Below, piece after piece: positions 23,903 to 38,801 of a DNA stretch of 64,000 nucleotides. Both the position numbers and the translations under genes were made by a program. The notes beneath the pieces were generated by a model, which saw only the letters and a list, made by a program, of their open reading frames with translations, was not told where the DNA came from and did not search any database. Each line of letters starts with the position of its first letter. Within the stretch, counting starts at the first letter, position 1. The stretch is from Puffinus mauretanicus (lineage: Eukaryota; Chordata; Aves; Procellariiformes; Procellariidae): positions 496,001 to 560,000 of the forward strand of contig JAJKFH010001315.1 in NCBI GenBank assembly GCA_023333565.1. The letters run 5' to 3'.

Positions 23903-26545
23903 GTTTTTTTAAATAGAATTTGAGGTCTGAAGGACCTTATATCAGCTCTTCTGAACTGTTCTGACGTCAGAGGTAGTCTTAAGAAGTGCTTAGGATTAGC
24001 AGAAAGGAAGTCTGGCCATGCAGAAGCACTTGAGATGAGTGCGGCTTCTGCTTCTGTAATCAGTAAGTTTGAAACTGAGCTGACAATAGGAACTAAGCTT
24101 CTCTTTTTACTGGACACTCTTCTCTATTAGAAGAAAATTCCTAGCACGCTTCATCCACTCTTTCTAGCTCACTGCCCAGGCCTCTTTGTACCAGAGACCA
24201 CAGCGTTAATACTTACAACATGATTGTTTCCCAGAGGACTGAATTACTCTCTCCAGGTAGGTTAGCATATAACAAACTTGAGATGATTTTATGTAGAACC
24301 AACTGTGATGTCTTCTGTTTCATAAGCTTTTTCACACTTTGTGAACAGGGCAGAGCCTACCTCAGTGGCTTGTTTGTTCGCTGGTTGTTGGCCATCACAC
24401 TTAAGCAGTGTTATCCTGTTTATGTTTCTGTCATGGTAACAGACTAATGAGACACTGTCCTTTTGTAGGTACTCTGAGATCAGCAGATACACAGGGTTAT
24501 GTAAAAACAAAAACTAAGATTGCACCTTGAGAGCAAGAGCTGTCCCCAGGTAAAGCACATGTCTGCCTCTCTGAAGGATCAAGATAAAGATGACTTGGTC
24601 AAATTATTCTGAAACGTCAACTACCTAGCAGTCATGTACAGTAGAGTGTCGCATTTACTTGCAAGACTTTCAAAAGTAGCTAGCAATTCTGGATGTTTCC
24701 TCTACAGGTAGTTTACTTTGGAAAATCTGATCCTTAACTTGTGAATTTGCAGTTGCAAAAGGGCTTGAGACTGAAGAGATCACTAAAGAGGACCTTGGTT
24801 CCTGTCACTTCCCTGCTGTCTCTGCAGTGGAGGAACCATGCAGCTTGCACACAGGTGGTCTTAGAAACTGTATGTCTGTTGACTGGTGAGTTGGCAGGTT
24901 TTAGAAGTGGACCTGCACTATTATCTTTGATATGTTCTTTCCCTGGAAACCATTTTAAACAAAGGGAAATGGTAAATTTATAATTTGTTAGTCATAACTG
25001 TGTGTCTATTTTTGACATGGAGCATGCTTTATACATTTGCTAGGGAGAAAAAACACTTTTTCTGAGATACATTGGGGATAACCTTGTTTCTTCTGCCAGG
25101 TCTGTAGATGTATATTTGCTGATGTCTGTGAGAGTGACTATCAACTTAGGAGAATGTAGGGCAGCTCAGGAGTCCTGCAAGAAAAAAAAATTACTCCATT
25201 CAAAAGCACAGAAGAAATATGTGAATGAAAGCAGCATTTGCAGCTTGGTGCATAAGGGACAGGCAGTCAAAGAACTGCATACTCTAGACAACACAACCAT
25301 TAATGTCTAAAAGCAAATTTCACATATTCAGAAAGAGGTGAATTCCTTCTCTTACATGCAAGGAAAGAGAAGAGTCCACTCTCCTCTGAGTACTGATACA
25401 AATCAGGCTCCAGCACCCGAATACAACAGATGCCACATTCTCATGGCATGGTGTGAAAGTCACAGAAGGGGGTACGATTAACTGGGGTGCAGAAGACCTG
25501 CCCAAGCTTATGCGCCATGTAATCCCCAGCAGGGCAGCAGTGTCAGGTTTATTCAGTTGATAGCAAAGCTGAATGCAGAGAAAGGCTAAATTATTTACTC
25601 AGAATTAAAAGCTATGTTGGCATCAGAGCTGGCAATATGGCTCAGAGCATTTAAGAAGGTAAAGCTTAAACAGTCTGGCACAGGACTCAGCTATTGCAGT
25701 TCCTGACCCTTTCTCTCCACTGGACCATGCTACTTAACTTCTGTGTTCTCTGTTGCTTCTTTATCTCTTGTCTGCCTGTTACTTCTTAAACTTAAAATAG
25801 AGTTAAATAAGTCACTGATTTGCACTAGTTTTAATCCAATATGTTGATGGCCAGTGATTTCCAGGGATCATCTCTTCCCTTGGAGAGACCCTGTCTTGCC
25901 AGACGCTCTTCAGAGGGCTCAGCCTCTTCTGCCTACCTTTTGATCTCAATACATCTCAGAATTCTGGGGACAGAGAAGTCTGCAGTTCGGTGCATCTGAC
26001 TAGAGACATTTCTCCTTTGGGAAATGGTAGTGTTTGCCTGAGTCAAAGTTTTCTTGCTATATCTGACCTTAACTCCTCTAGTCCCAGTAGCAGCTGCAAG
26101 GTGTCTGCTTTCCTGTGAAAAGGCAAATGCAACACTTCTCTCCAGGGATCGGAGGGAAAAAATCCTGCATAGATCCTTTTGCTCTTTCTCTTTGCATGCT
26201 TAGCTTGTTTGCCTCTGAAGTGGACACAAGGAAGACTGTCAGGAATTAAGTCAAAACTAATAAGGCACAACAGAACAACAGAAACCTCATGTAAATTACC
26301 TTTGACTCCTTTCGTCTCAAAAGAAGGAAAACCAGATGTGATTGGTTTCACTACATCCACTGTCGTTTTCTTTGTCTTGCTGCTGTTGTGAGGGATATGG
26401 AGAGCAAACACTCAAGCATCACAAAGGTTAGGGTAATGAAGAGATCATTCCGAGTCACTCCTCCCCTTTTTGTGGCCTATGTCTGGCCTTAATGATCCAA
26501 ACTGAAAGATCTTCTCATTCATATGCATTGGTTTTCCCCCACAGC

Positions 26546-26570
26546 AGTGTGTGTGCATGTGTGTGTATAC
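26546..26570 (+). repeat. (GT)n-rich short tandem repeat
   Basis: An interrupted GTGTGTGTGCATGTGTGTGT stretch. Confidence 0.75.
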
Positions 26571-29500
26571 GCACATGCCCACTCAACGTGCCACAGTAGC
26601 TGGTGTAAGAACAAAAGCGTGAGGGAGGATTCATGAGCGCTGTAAAATGAACATGGAAAGGGACTGCCTGGTTTTTGAGTCAGTTTGGATAGGTGGGAGG
26701 AATTGGATTGGGTTGGCAGTGTTTTGTTTTTGTTGGGGAAAATGTGACTTCCAGCCCAGGTACCAGGTTTCTCTGTATCTAAGTTGGGCTCTTGTTTCTG
26801 AATTAGAATATTGAAGAGGTAAGTGAAGATTGGTTCCATGATAGATTTATTAGACAAGCAATAAATAATACCTTATCCACTTTACAGCATGACTGATCCC
26901 ATTTCCACACACTTCTGATTTGATAAATGCATCTGTGTTAATTACACTAACTTCTAGAGAAGGGAGCACATAGCCTCTGTCTTGCTGGAATCATTCTTTA
27001 GCCTATGAACTACAGCATGTGTTTATTTTGGCTGTCTGTATATGGTATTTTTTGCTCACTGGAGAAGTTGACAATGTTTCAAGCTCTGCACATTTTTTTT
27101 CTTGATTTTTGTTAAATTTGTTACCTTCCTCTTTCTTTCCTAGACTAGCAGAAATCATCTTAAAATCATCAGGAAAGGTGGTATATTCCCAGGGGGGGTT
27201 GCCATTGCTTCTTCCAGAGTTTACCCCTAGAATTATTCCTGTCAGCCTCTGGAAGTTGGCTAGATTTTAATGGTCTTTGGTTTTCTAAATTCCTGTGTTT
27301 TGCAAACCCAGGTGCCTCCTGCACTAGATTCCCTTTTCATTTGAATTTAACGTAAATACAGAATAGATAACATTTGGTTATCTATTGGTTGGTCTGTTCC
27401 AAACAGAAATCAAATGTGGCCAGTTAAGAGAAGCAGTTTATTGCCACTAATTCAGCCTTCATTGCAAGCAAGATACGTAGTATGTGTCCTTCAGAATGGA
27501 TAGACCCGTATACACGTAAGACGGCCTCTTGTACCTGCATTATTTCAGCACTGCTGCTGTTAACACTAGTAAAGTAAGAGAGCTAAATACACAGGCTGAG
27601 ATCTGTAATTCATTCTCTTCTTGAGAAGTACCTTACTCGTTGGGAATGAAGTCCTTCTCCATATGAAGAAGGGTGACAGAATCTCACACTTATTAAGGAG
27701 TAGAGGAGAGCTGATTGAAGAATGACCTGTAATCTAAAGTTGTGAATTGATTTTCTAAAGAGCCTAGCCCCTGTTTGAGTAACTGAATGAACTGGCTGGA
27801 CTTGGAAATGGTGGAAACTGCTGCCTGTATAACTTAAAAATAAACAAAGCCAAAGCCTGGCCGTTTCACTGAGGTTTGAAATGAGCGCTGGGGACTGACT
27901 TAAACACCAAAGCAGGATTTGTTGAATGTTTAACTGTTTGAAACATGGGCCCACATATTTTGTTTTTAACATGAAAAACAAGCCTGGTAGATTGTTTAGT
28001 AGTCTGCCTTTGATCAAAGTTTTGAAATGGTGTAACAATCAATCATAAGAAAACCTGGGATTGGGGAGATAATGTTTATTTTTAAATAAAAAGGTATCCT
28101 TTTGGCCTAGAGAAGGTTTACTCATTTTAGCCTCATACTTGAAGTTTTATTGTCCTGTTATTCCAAGAATGAGAAACTGCTGAAGCCAGTGTAAAGGATG
28201 TAACAACATAGGCCACAAGAGGCCAGCATGTATTTAAATTTTGAACTACTCAAAGCTGTATTTGTCCAGTGTAAAGGGACCCAGGCATCTTCCTAGGAAT
28301 GCAACAATCTACAGGACTTCATGTGAGCTGAGGGATGCAGAAGGGTCAGTAAGGGTCTTGAAAGCTCCTGTCTCTTTAGTAGGAATGATCAGGACCTCAG
28401 CAGCTGGAAGAAAAAAGGTAAAATACACATAAACATATATTCTCAAGAATGTCCTAATACTTTGTATTCTGTGGCTGTAGGCAGGGAGGGTGGAAATTGG
28501 CTGTGTGAGATCAATAGCTTTAGTCTCATACCTGCTTTGCTTTTCTTTTCCTTCCCTGACCAAGAAAGGAACCTTGTGAAGTACCACTCTGAAGTAGAAC
28601 TCCTTGAGACGCTTAAAACTAGGAGTAAAAGGGCTGTGAAAAGTACGGTATAGAGAAGACTCAGTTACCTACAAAAGAATTAGTCAGACTTGCCCAACTC
28701 TCTCTTCTGTAACTGAAACTAAAATTGCCATTCGCTTGCACCAAGTTTCTATTGTGTGTACTTCAGTGGTACTGACAAGTCTTTTCTTGAGATCTGGTTT
28801 GCCTTGTAAATGTGCGCTGATTCTGTTAATAGCAGCCATAGTAAATACAGTGTGATAGCCACACTTTATGTGATGAGTGAAGTTAATCTCTCTGCAGAGT
28901 ACCTGTGGGTTGATTCATGGTGTATTTGTGTTCCTAAGCACAGAGGGTTGTCTTCATTTTAATTTTGTTTTCTTTCTTGCCCATAGTCAAGATATGGGCA
29001 AGTTGAGTTGTGGTGATGGGCAGTAACAGACTTCAAGTGCAACCTTTTGGGCTCTGGAAGTTTGTTCCAGTCTCATCAAGAAACAGGAAATCTTGTAATC
29101 TGATGAGGCTTCTAAAAGCTCATTGCTTACTATTAAGGGCAATTTTTCTAATGAGTGCTTGCTCTCCTGACTGAACGATAACAAAAGGTAGTAGCCCAGC
29201 AGTTTAGAAAAAATCTGTTTCTTGCCAGCCATTTCTGCTCCTTAGCTGGCACAAGCTACTGGATCTTAACCTGTAACATTTTCACATTCAGAAAATCTGT
29301 GGCCAAGGATGCAAATTTTGATCAGGTAAAAGAAATACAAGTAAAGGGAATTCCATTTTTGAGGTGAAAGGAGAAACTGTTAAAATGGTGGGTTGGCTTT
29401 TAAACCGTGTCACTGTGAGCTTTGTAGGATTTGAAAATCCAGATAAATCCGAAGCTATGCAGAGAGCTGTGCAGTGGAGCAGGTAAGTAAAGCAGTGTGC

Positions 29501-31324
29501 TATATGCCTTCTCATTTTAGGTGCTGGTATGGATTTGCCCCATAATGACTGGGGGCAAAATACACTATTTTCTAGGGCGTTTGGGATTATAGAGTAACAT
29601 CTCGTCTCTTCCTAACCAGCCCTAATCATTGCAAGAGTGTGCAAGAGTGAAAGGGTGAGAACAGAACAGCGAGAGAGGGTGGTAAGGGGGGGGAACACCT
29701 TTGGGCAGACCAGGCAAAAGGAAGAGTGATCTCTTTCTCTTGACTTCTTGGTTTGTAGGAAAGACTTTAAAAATTGTGTCTCTGTGAGAAAATTTCTGAC
29801 CAGAAGAGGAAAGACATAACAGGGTCTAGAGATGCATGATATCCCTGTATAATTTTAGAGGGCACATGTAGATACATAGTCTAGGATAGAGACTCTTCAT
29901 TTGTCTGCTGCGCATAAGGAGTCAGAGAACGTTTGTCCCTCATACAGGCAGGCTGGAGACAAAGGCCAGCTCAGCAAGGAGACCAGGGTATATATATTCT
30001 GATAAGGAAAATGATCTCCTTGGGAGGATGCCCAAAACAGAGCACTTTCGGCATAGCTATAATTTCTGCTGGCAACAAAGCAAAGTCTCAAGGTCATATG
30101 GTCTTAACATTGTCTTCCCTGTGGACTGTATCTTCTAGGTTGCAGTGCATAATTACAGCTTTATCATTTGTGCCCCCAAATCTTGGAGGGGCTTGTGTTT
30201 TTTGGGTTGATTTCCTTCTGCTCCAAGATCCTTCAGCAGCGCCCAACTGTGTCAGGGACTACCATTCCTTACTATATCTGTCTTGCCAAGGAACTTGCTT
30301 TTTAAAACTAGGGATCTACAATTTCTATATGACTAGTACTCATCCCTCCAGGACTAGAATAGAATAGTCCCTTTTCTCCAAACTGCCTTCCATACTGGGA
30401 CCAGTCTTGGCATAGCTATAGGCAGCAGAGTCCCCACTGGAAACAGGCTATATGGTGACAGAATTTTTTCCTGTCCTATGGCCACATGGCCTCCCTAGGT
30501 GATGCACACCAAGCTGAGAAAAGGTTGGCTGCATCTGTGCAGTGGGGTTTGCCTTCTGCTGAGGGGAAAGTGAGTATTTTTGTTCTTCTCAAAGGCCAGC
30601 ACATGGTGTACGTGCTATTGCAAGACTACAGGTATTGCCCCTGCATCAGCCATTGCCTTTGATTAGAAACATTTTGTCTTGCTTTGATTATCTTGGCTTA
30701 AAGCAACCTCCTTACTGGTTCTGTCTTGACACTGCAGTGGGGACAATGACACAGTTCCCAGCCACATCCAGTGAGAGCAGGGTGTGCACAGGCCCTTGTA
30801 GCATTCACGTATCCCACTGTATGTGATACACTTAGGAGAGCTGGGGAGGTCCTTGATTAAGGAAAAGTGCAATGAAATAGTCTAAATTAATAAGTCAGAA
30901 TAATCCAAGCTGGTAGTAGAGTTTCTGTTGATTTTCCTGGTGTAAAACAGACCTTTTGCTATTAACTATAGAAAAATATCTCCAATGAGGTGTTTGCATG
31001 GAGGTGTTAGAAATGAGTATTCAGGACCAGCTCCTTACTGGTCAGTCTGGCTGGAAAAAAATATAGTTTTACCTGAACTGAAGAACTAGTTCTTATAAAA
31101 ACAAACTAAATGGGTTCATTCTGATAGAAAAATGCAGCTCTTCGGAGCCTCCTGAAATGAACAGTTTAAAGGAGGAGGATTTGTCTTAAACCATGCATTT
31201 GTCTAAACATAGAGCATGAGCAGTACTCAGGAGCTTAATACAGCTTGTGCAGAACAGAGTAAGTCCTAATGGGCCTTTTGATGCGTCCGGTTTTGATACC
31301 TTTCTTGAATGACAGCTAACATCA

Positions 31325-31462
31325 AAGCACCTTGCAGCACTCCTGCAGCCCAATTTTCCCATTGTGTAGATGACAAGACAGGTACAGAGAGAGCAAATTA
31401 CTTGCTCAAAATCCCACAGAAAGACTGGAAAGAAGCAAGGAATTGATCAGCAGTCTCCTATG
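31325..31462 (+). repeat. MIR-like SINE remnant
   Basis: The segments AATTTTCCCATTGTGTAGAT, GACAGGTACAGAGAGAG, AATTACTTGCTCAAAATCCC and GGAATTGATCAGCAGTCTCC follow the order of the MIR core and tail (CCCCATTTTACAGATGAGG, GAGGCACAGAGAGG, AAGTGACTTGCCCAAGGTC, GGATTCGAACCCAGGTC). It is strongly diverged, as expected for an ancient SINE. Confidence 0.6.
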
Positions 31463-32459
31463 GACTCTTCCTGCTGCACAAACCTTCCTCTCCCAAGGAT
31501 TTTAACTGACTGGGGCAATTCTCTGTGTAACTTTACGTTTCAAGGCTTCTTGTTGTATCCACCCTTTCCCACTCCCAGTAAATAAATCCTTCAAACAGTA
31601 CCTCTCTGTTCTGCTTGATTAACCAAAGAAGTTGTTTCTAGGAAATCTTTTGCCTTTTTGGAGTCTTTTAGCATGGTGACATGCTCCTTTGAGATCCTTG
31701 CTGGAGAAAGCATTCCTGAATTTGTGGAAAAACCTTGTCCACTGGCAACAGCCGAGGGTGAGTAACAACAATTTCTGATGAAAGACATGCCAACAACTGA
31801 CTACATTTTCAGGTGCTCTTAGGTATATTCACCCATCTCATGCAAGTAAATATGGTCCATCTTCTTCTACAACTGGAAGAGAGGTAAACAAAAACAGGTG
31901 CAAACTGCACCTATGCCCGTCCTCACTGTTTTTAGAGATTTGTCATGGATCAGTCAGAATCAGTGGGAAAGCTGCTGTTCATTTTAGCTGCTGGAAACCT
32001 GTCCTTATGATTTAAATACAGCAGTTCTTGTTTATGCAAAACTCATGATCGAATGATTTGGCTGGGGCTGGAAGAATGTGACCTTTAATGCATAACTAAA
32101 TAAGCCTTTCCATCATGTATAATCTCTCCCATATGACAGATCTGTGACTGTCTAAAGTGACAGAAAGATCATATGAGTCTTTATTATATATCACAAAAAA
32201 ATCACAAATCATTCCTGTCAGTGTGCAGAGTGCTGCTGATGAACAAATTTCATTCCCAGAGTGGTATCTGTGATGGATGTAAAGTTGTAATAAGTACCAT
32301 AAGTAAAGTAAAGCAAGGATAATCTAATCTCCTCCATAAAGCAGACAGGAAAAGAAACCATGCGTTTAAAATAAACCCAAACAGAGAAAGTAAGTAACAG
32401 GCCCCTGTTGCATTTCACTCATTCGTTCATTAATTCCAATGTTTCTTCTTGAATTTTAG

Positions 32460-32593
32460 GAGACAAAGCAATATTCTGAGCTAAAGGTAAAAGTAAACAA
32501 AAGCCTAATGCAACATGGAAAAGAGCGAGTGGGTACCAATAGAAGAAGGATCCAGAATGTTTTTGACAGTATTTTTAAGAAGTATGTGCTAAG
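32460..32593 (+). pseudogene. IGSF22: Possible 5' exon of the IGSF22 remnant
   Basis: This 134-nt block is open in one frame (starting ETKQYSELKVKVNKSLMQHG, ending FDSIFKKYVL). It is flanked by an acceptor-like TTGAATTTTAG and a donor-like GTAACA. It lies 1 kb before the first recognisable Ig block. I do not recognise its sequence as a defined domain, so the assignment rests on position, splice signals and openness. Confidence 0.35.
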
Positions 32594-33612
32594 GTAACAC
32601 ACTTTTTTTTGCTTGCTCTTAGCTTTTTTTTTTAATTTATTTCCACAGTAAAAACTGTAAAAAAGAAAAACCTAAACACTATAGTATTTCTCCGCAGCAA
32701 TAAAAATGTCCCCATTTGCAGTCGGCCTACTGCAATACTGCTACTTTCAAATACTGTTGTGTGTTTATAGGGCAGTGTTTCCGATCAACAGAAAAAGAGC
32801 ATCAAAGCAGGAATGATTATTTTTGTTACTTGGTTTTGTGTCTAGCATAGCGAGACCTTAATTGCCTTTTGTGTGCCATTTAGGCAAAACCAATGCTAAA
32901 TCTTAGTAATTCATAATATTCAAGACATATGTCCCAGTTCAGCCCTGTTTAATTTGTGATGTCCCATGGCTGCAAAAGTTCTGCCCTTCTTCTGTTCTTT
33001 TCCTTACTTTCCTTGCTCTGTCACTTTTTCTCCTCTCTCCTTAATTCTTAGTTCACTCTAATTCACCTCTTCTCTCAAGCAGTCCTTAGTTTACAAGCCT
33101 GCCAGCCAGGGCAGGTCAAATTCTTTTTCTTTTCCTACAGTACTCCAGACTCTGAAGTCCGACAGCTTCCATTCACCCTCCTCTGGTCTCTGTATTGCTT
33201 ATGCCGTTCAGGGGTGATACTCACTTTCAATGCAGAGCACCAGAATAAAAGGATGTCTCTGAGAAGAAATGTGGCTTCATTTTGCTGCCTTAGGCCAAGA
33301 ATGGACGTGATCCAAAATACATCATTGTCAGTGGGAAGACTTCTGTCTGTTTCTGGGGCTTTGGGAAGGCTGTGAGGGATCTTTAGGGAGGGGGGAGCAT
33401 TGGATTTGGCTTCAAAATTTCTGCCCTCAGAGATTCTGGATTTTCAATTCTGTTGATGATTAAAAAATAATACTGATTTAAACACAAATGAAAAGAGGAA
33501 TTCACTAATCCATTTGCCATATCGGCTCCCACCGCCCCAACCTATGTGGAGCTTTTGCTTATTGCTTTCTTTATGTTTTTTTTTTCCTTTCCAATCTGAA
33601 TGCTTCTTTTGA

Positions 33613-33702
<90 letters not shown>

Positions 33703-34000
33703 TAGAGGTCTGGCTTGATTAATGTCTAGATCAGTTACTAATAACTAGGCTTCGAAGAATTTTTAAATTAGACAAAATGGAGAGTCTTTGCAGGACAGAT
33801 TTTCTGCAAGTAGAGTGGGGTGAAGCAGAATGAAGGAATCTATCCCCTGCTGACTTTAAACTGAGCACTGTGTGTCTTGCCCTGTGTCCACTGCACAAAA
33901 AGAACATGTTTTCAAAGGTGCAAGCATTGTACTTATTACGGGGAAGAGCTTTTGTGTTCCCTCTATTCCCTGAGAAGAAAATTATATGAAGCATATGGGT

Positions 34001-34099
34001 ATGAAATATATGCAGTGCATCACCAATATGAATGGGAAAGACCTAGGCGCCTACAGTCTTCTTGTGGCTGACAAGAAACTCTCTGTTAATCTGAGAGTG
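34001..34099 (+). pseudogene. IGSF22: IGSF22 remnant: second Ig domain, C-terminal part
   Basis: The block reads KYMQCITNMNGKDLGAYSLL then VADKKLSVNLRV. This fits the I-set end 'I..V...D.G.YSL.VGDK.LSA.L.V' seen in MyBP-C-like proteins. The block probably extends upstream to about 33975, where the frames conflict. There is no clear GT donor: the expected site reads ATAAGTAAT, so it may be broken. Confidence 0.62.
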
Positions 34100-34370
34100 A
34101 TAAGTAATCTTTGTTCTTGGATGTTCTGTGTACAATGTCAACATCTGCAGACAAAAATTTGAGGGTCAAAATTGGTGGGCCAAACTGTGACCTACTTTTT
34201 TTTCTTATATGTCTTTGCAACATTCGTGATTCACTGGTCTTTTTAGGCTCAAACAGAAATCTAACATTGTACAAGTCGTAGACCAACCCACAATTACCAG
34301 AGTGCCCATGTGAAAACACCTTTCATGAGATAGCAGATTTCAGTCTGAAGCCTAGTTATTACACATAATA

Positions 34371-34428
34371 AGCCAAATTCTCCACTGACGTCAGTGTGGC
34401 AGGGGTGTGAGTCACTGCTGAATTTGGA
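34371..34428. repeat. Palindromic repeat remnant with perfect CACTGACGTCAGTG core
   Basis: The arms CCAAATTC (34373) and GAATTTGG (34420) are inverted repeats. The 14-base centre at 34383-34396 is a perfect palindrome containing TGACGTCA. The wording (GCCAAATTCT...GAATTTGGACC) matches a palindromic short repeat known to me from reptile DNA. It lies in a former IGSF22 intron. Confidence 0.55.
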
Positions 34429-35271
34429 CCAGTTTTAGTGGAAAAGATGGGAATGACAAAATGCACCTTGGCACTGTCCTTTTAGTGGAAGTGAACTTTG
34501 CTCAAACAATGTTACAGGACTTGGGAGTGAGTGGATGGGCCTGGGCGTAATGACAACGATCTTTTTTCATTTGCATATGCTTCCTACAACCAGCCAAATG
34601 AGTGCCTGCTGTTTGAAAGAAAACCAACCACATTATATAGAGCAAACTTGCTTTAAATCTATGTTAAGTAAAAGTGATGCTGCCCACCTGCCTTACCTTT
34701 TATTGCAGTAGGACCATCTCCTAAAGATAAGCTTTGCCATAAGTACCATTTAAGTATAATACCTACCTTTTTGATAAAGCCCTTAGCAGGGCTTGGGCAC
34801 AGGCTATTTTGTAGTGTGGTAGATTACATTATTTAAGCCAAATAGCGATCCTGTGCCAGGCACTGCAGCACTCTTTACAGATGATGCAGGAAGATGTCAG
34901 TCCTATTTCAGCTTGCCAAATGGTTCCAGGTATGCTTATAGATGTCATCTGCAGTTGCCTGAAGCCATTTGCTTTACAATGACCTACAGTAAAGGAGAGA
35001 AAAAAAAGTAGAGCTAAGACAGAACTGAACAGAAAACCAGTGTCTCTGTTGGTGGTCAGCTTTGTAGGATTACATGAAACTTTTACTGAACATTATGAAC
35101 TGTAGTTAGCTTAATTTCCACTGAAGTTGAAGGAATGAATTGATCTTTCTGCTACCACTCAAGAAAGAAAGCAAAATGACTTCACTGAAGTCTAGCTATT
35201 TAGTGTAGGAAATCTGAGATCAGGAACTAAGCATAACAGAATGAATATTTGTCTTTTTGGTATTTTAACAG

Positions 35272-35530
35272 GTGAGCCCCTAACTCCTGACAGAACTGAA
35301 AACACTGAAAGTTACTGAAAGACAGACAGCAGTGTTTGAAATCTGCCTGCCAAAGGAAGTGCGAAACTTCACCTGGAAGCTCAATGGGAAAGAGTTGAAG
35401 TGTGAAATCATCACATCTGATGATGGATTGGCCCACACTATGAAAATTAACAGTGTTCTGTCCAGTGACTTTAAAGAACTCAGTGTTGAGACTGGAGATC
35501 TAGTGCAGAACACTCCATTCTTCATTGATC
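35272..35530 (+). pseudogene. IGSF22: IGSF22 remnant: Ig domain exon with frameshift
   Basis: The acceptor TATTTTAACAG and donor GTAAGT are intact. The domain frame reads ELKTLKVTERQTAVFEICLP, FTWKLNGKELKCEIITSDDG and ends in DLVQNTPFFIDR. VTERQTAVFEI is a strong MyBP-C/titin-type signature, and TWKLNGKEL is the strand C Trp region. At its start this frame meets TAA at 35281. The expected EPL linker is in a different frame, which implies an indel at about 35281-35290. The rest of the exon is open. Confidence 0.85.
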
Positions 35531-35675
35531 GTAAGTAATGCAAAGTAAGCTGCCTTGGCAGTGGGTAGGTCAAACGCAAGATAACAGGGTTTGAGCTGCA
35601 AAATCCATAAAGCTAAAACACAAAGCCCCAGAGCTTGGGCTGAAAAAAATGGAAGCAGCAGTCTCATAAAGCTAG

Positions 35676-38042
<2,367 letters not shown>

Positions 38043-38508
38043 GTAAAATGCCCATGGTATTGTCAGTATAATGAAAGGCTGCAAAACCCTAGTGGGAAGT
38101 TTTCTCCAAATAGCTACTGTGGGACTTGGCCTGGTTTTGATAAAGGGCTTTTGACTACGGACAAACAGATGGACAGATCAGACAAGAACGAATTTAATCT
38201 TTCCCAGTCTACTACAGCCTCATTCTTACTAAATTTTGGCTTTGAGTGTTGGCTTTTTCAAAATTTTCCTTCCCAGTCTCCTGTAAAGATGCTTTCACAT
38301 TTGCTAACCCATTTTCTTAGCCTGTAGACTCGCATTCTCTCCCACAAGGTTGGCTTCTCACCACCCACCCTTCTCCCTCTCCCAGTCTCTGATTTTCAGA
38401 GTAATCAGTAAATGTATCCTTTGCATGGTAATGGGCATGCCATGTGGCTCATCTATGCAGATACACAGATCGCTCGTCCACATAACACTGCATTAATTTT
38501 GTCCATAG

Positions 38509-38801
38509 ATCACAGAGCATTTTACCAGAGTGGGAGCTACAAATCCTGACCGCTTAGTCATCTTTGAGCAGGAAACTCTGATCAGAGGATTCAGGGACAG
38601 GGTTGGATGGTGTTTGTTGCAATGTGTGGTGTTTCCTGCCTCAATCTTCTTGTCAGGTTACGGACATGAAAAGGATCTGGATAGTGAAGCAGGGATCTAC
38701 AAACTCATCGTTGACAGAATGGGAGAGGAGCATGAAGGGAGATACAGAACGTGTGTTCAGACCCAGGGGGGCAGAGAGTGGAGCAACAGTTGCCGTTGGA
38801 G
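38509..38801 (+). pseudogene. IGSF22: IGSF22 remnant: second half of the same Ig domain, frameshifted
   Basis: After acceptor TTTGTCCATAG the block reads ITEHFTRVGATNPDRLVIF, and later SEAGIYKLIVDRMGEEHEGR. The end reads AESGATVAVGG in a different frame. The ITEHFTRV start continues DGK of the preceding exon. An indel lies at about 38744-38785. A good acceptor (CAATCTTCTTGTCAG) near 38657 suggests that a short intron once split this block and that its donor is now lost. Confidence 0.7.

Larger units (their letters stand above)
23311..31324. other. Intergenic region between PTPN5 and the IGSF22 remnant
   Basis: I recognise no exon here. The minus-strand open frame of 142 codons at 27610-28038 resembles no family I know. 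A pyrimidine tract lies at 23853-23902 and a GT-rich tract at 26546-26570. Decayed 5' exons of IGSF22 could be hidden here but cannot be shown. Confidence 0.5.

Noticed and set aside
27610..28038. Minus-strand open frame of 142 codons
   Set aside because: It has no recognisable motif and no promoter or splice signal that I could support. It is likely chance.
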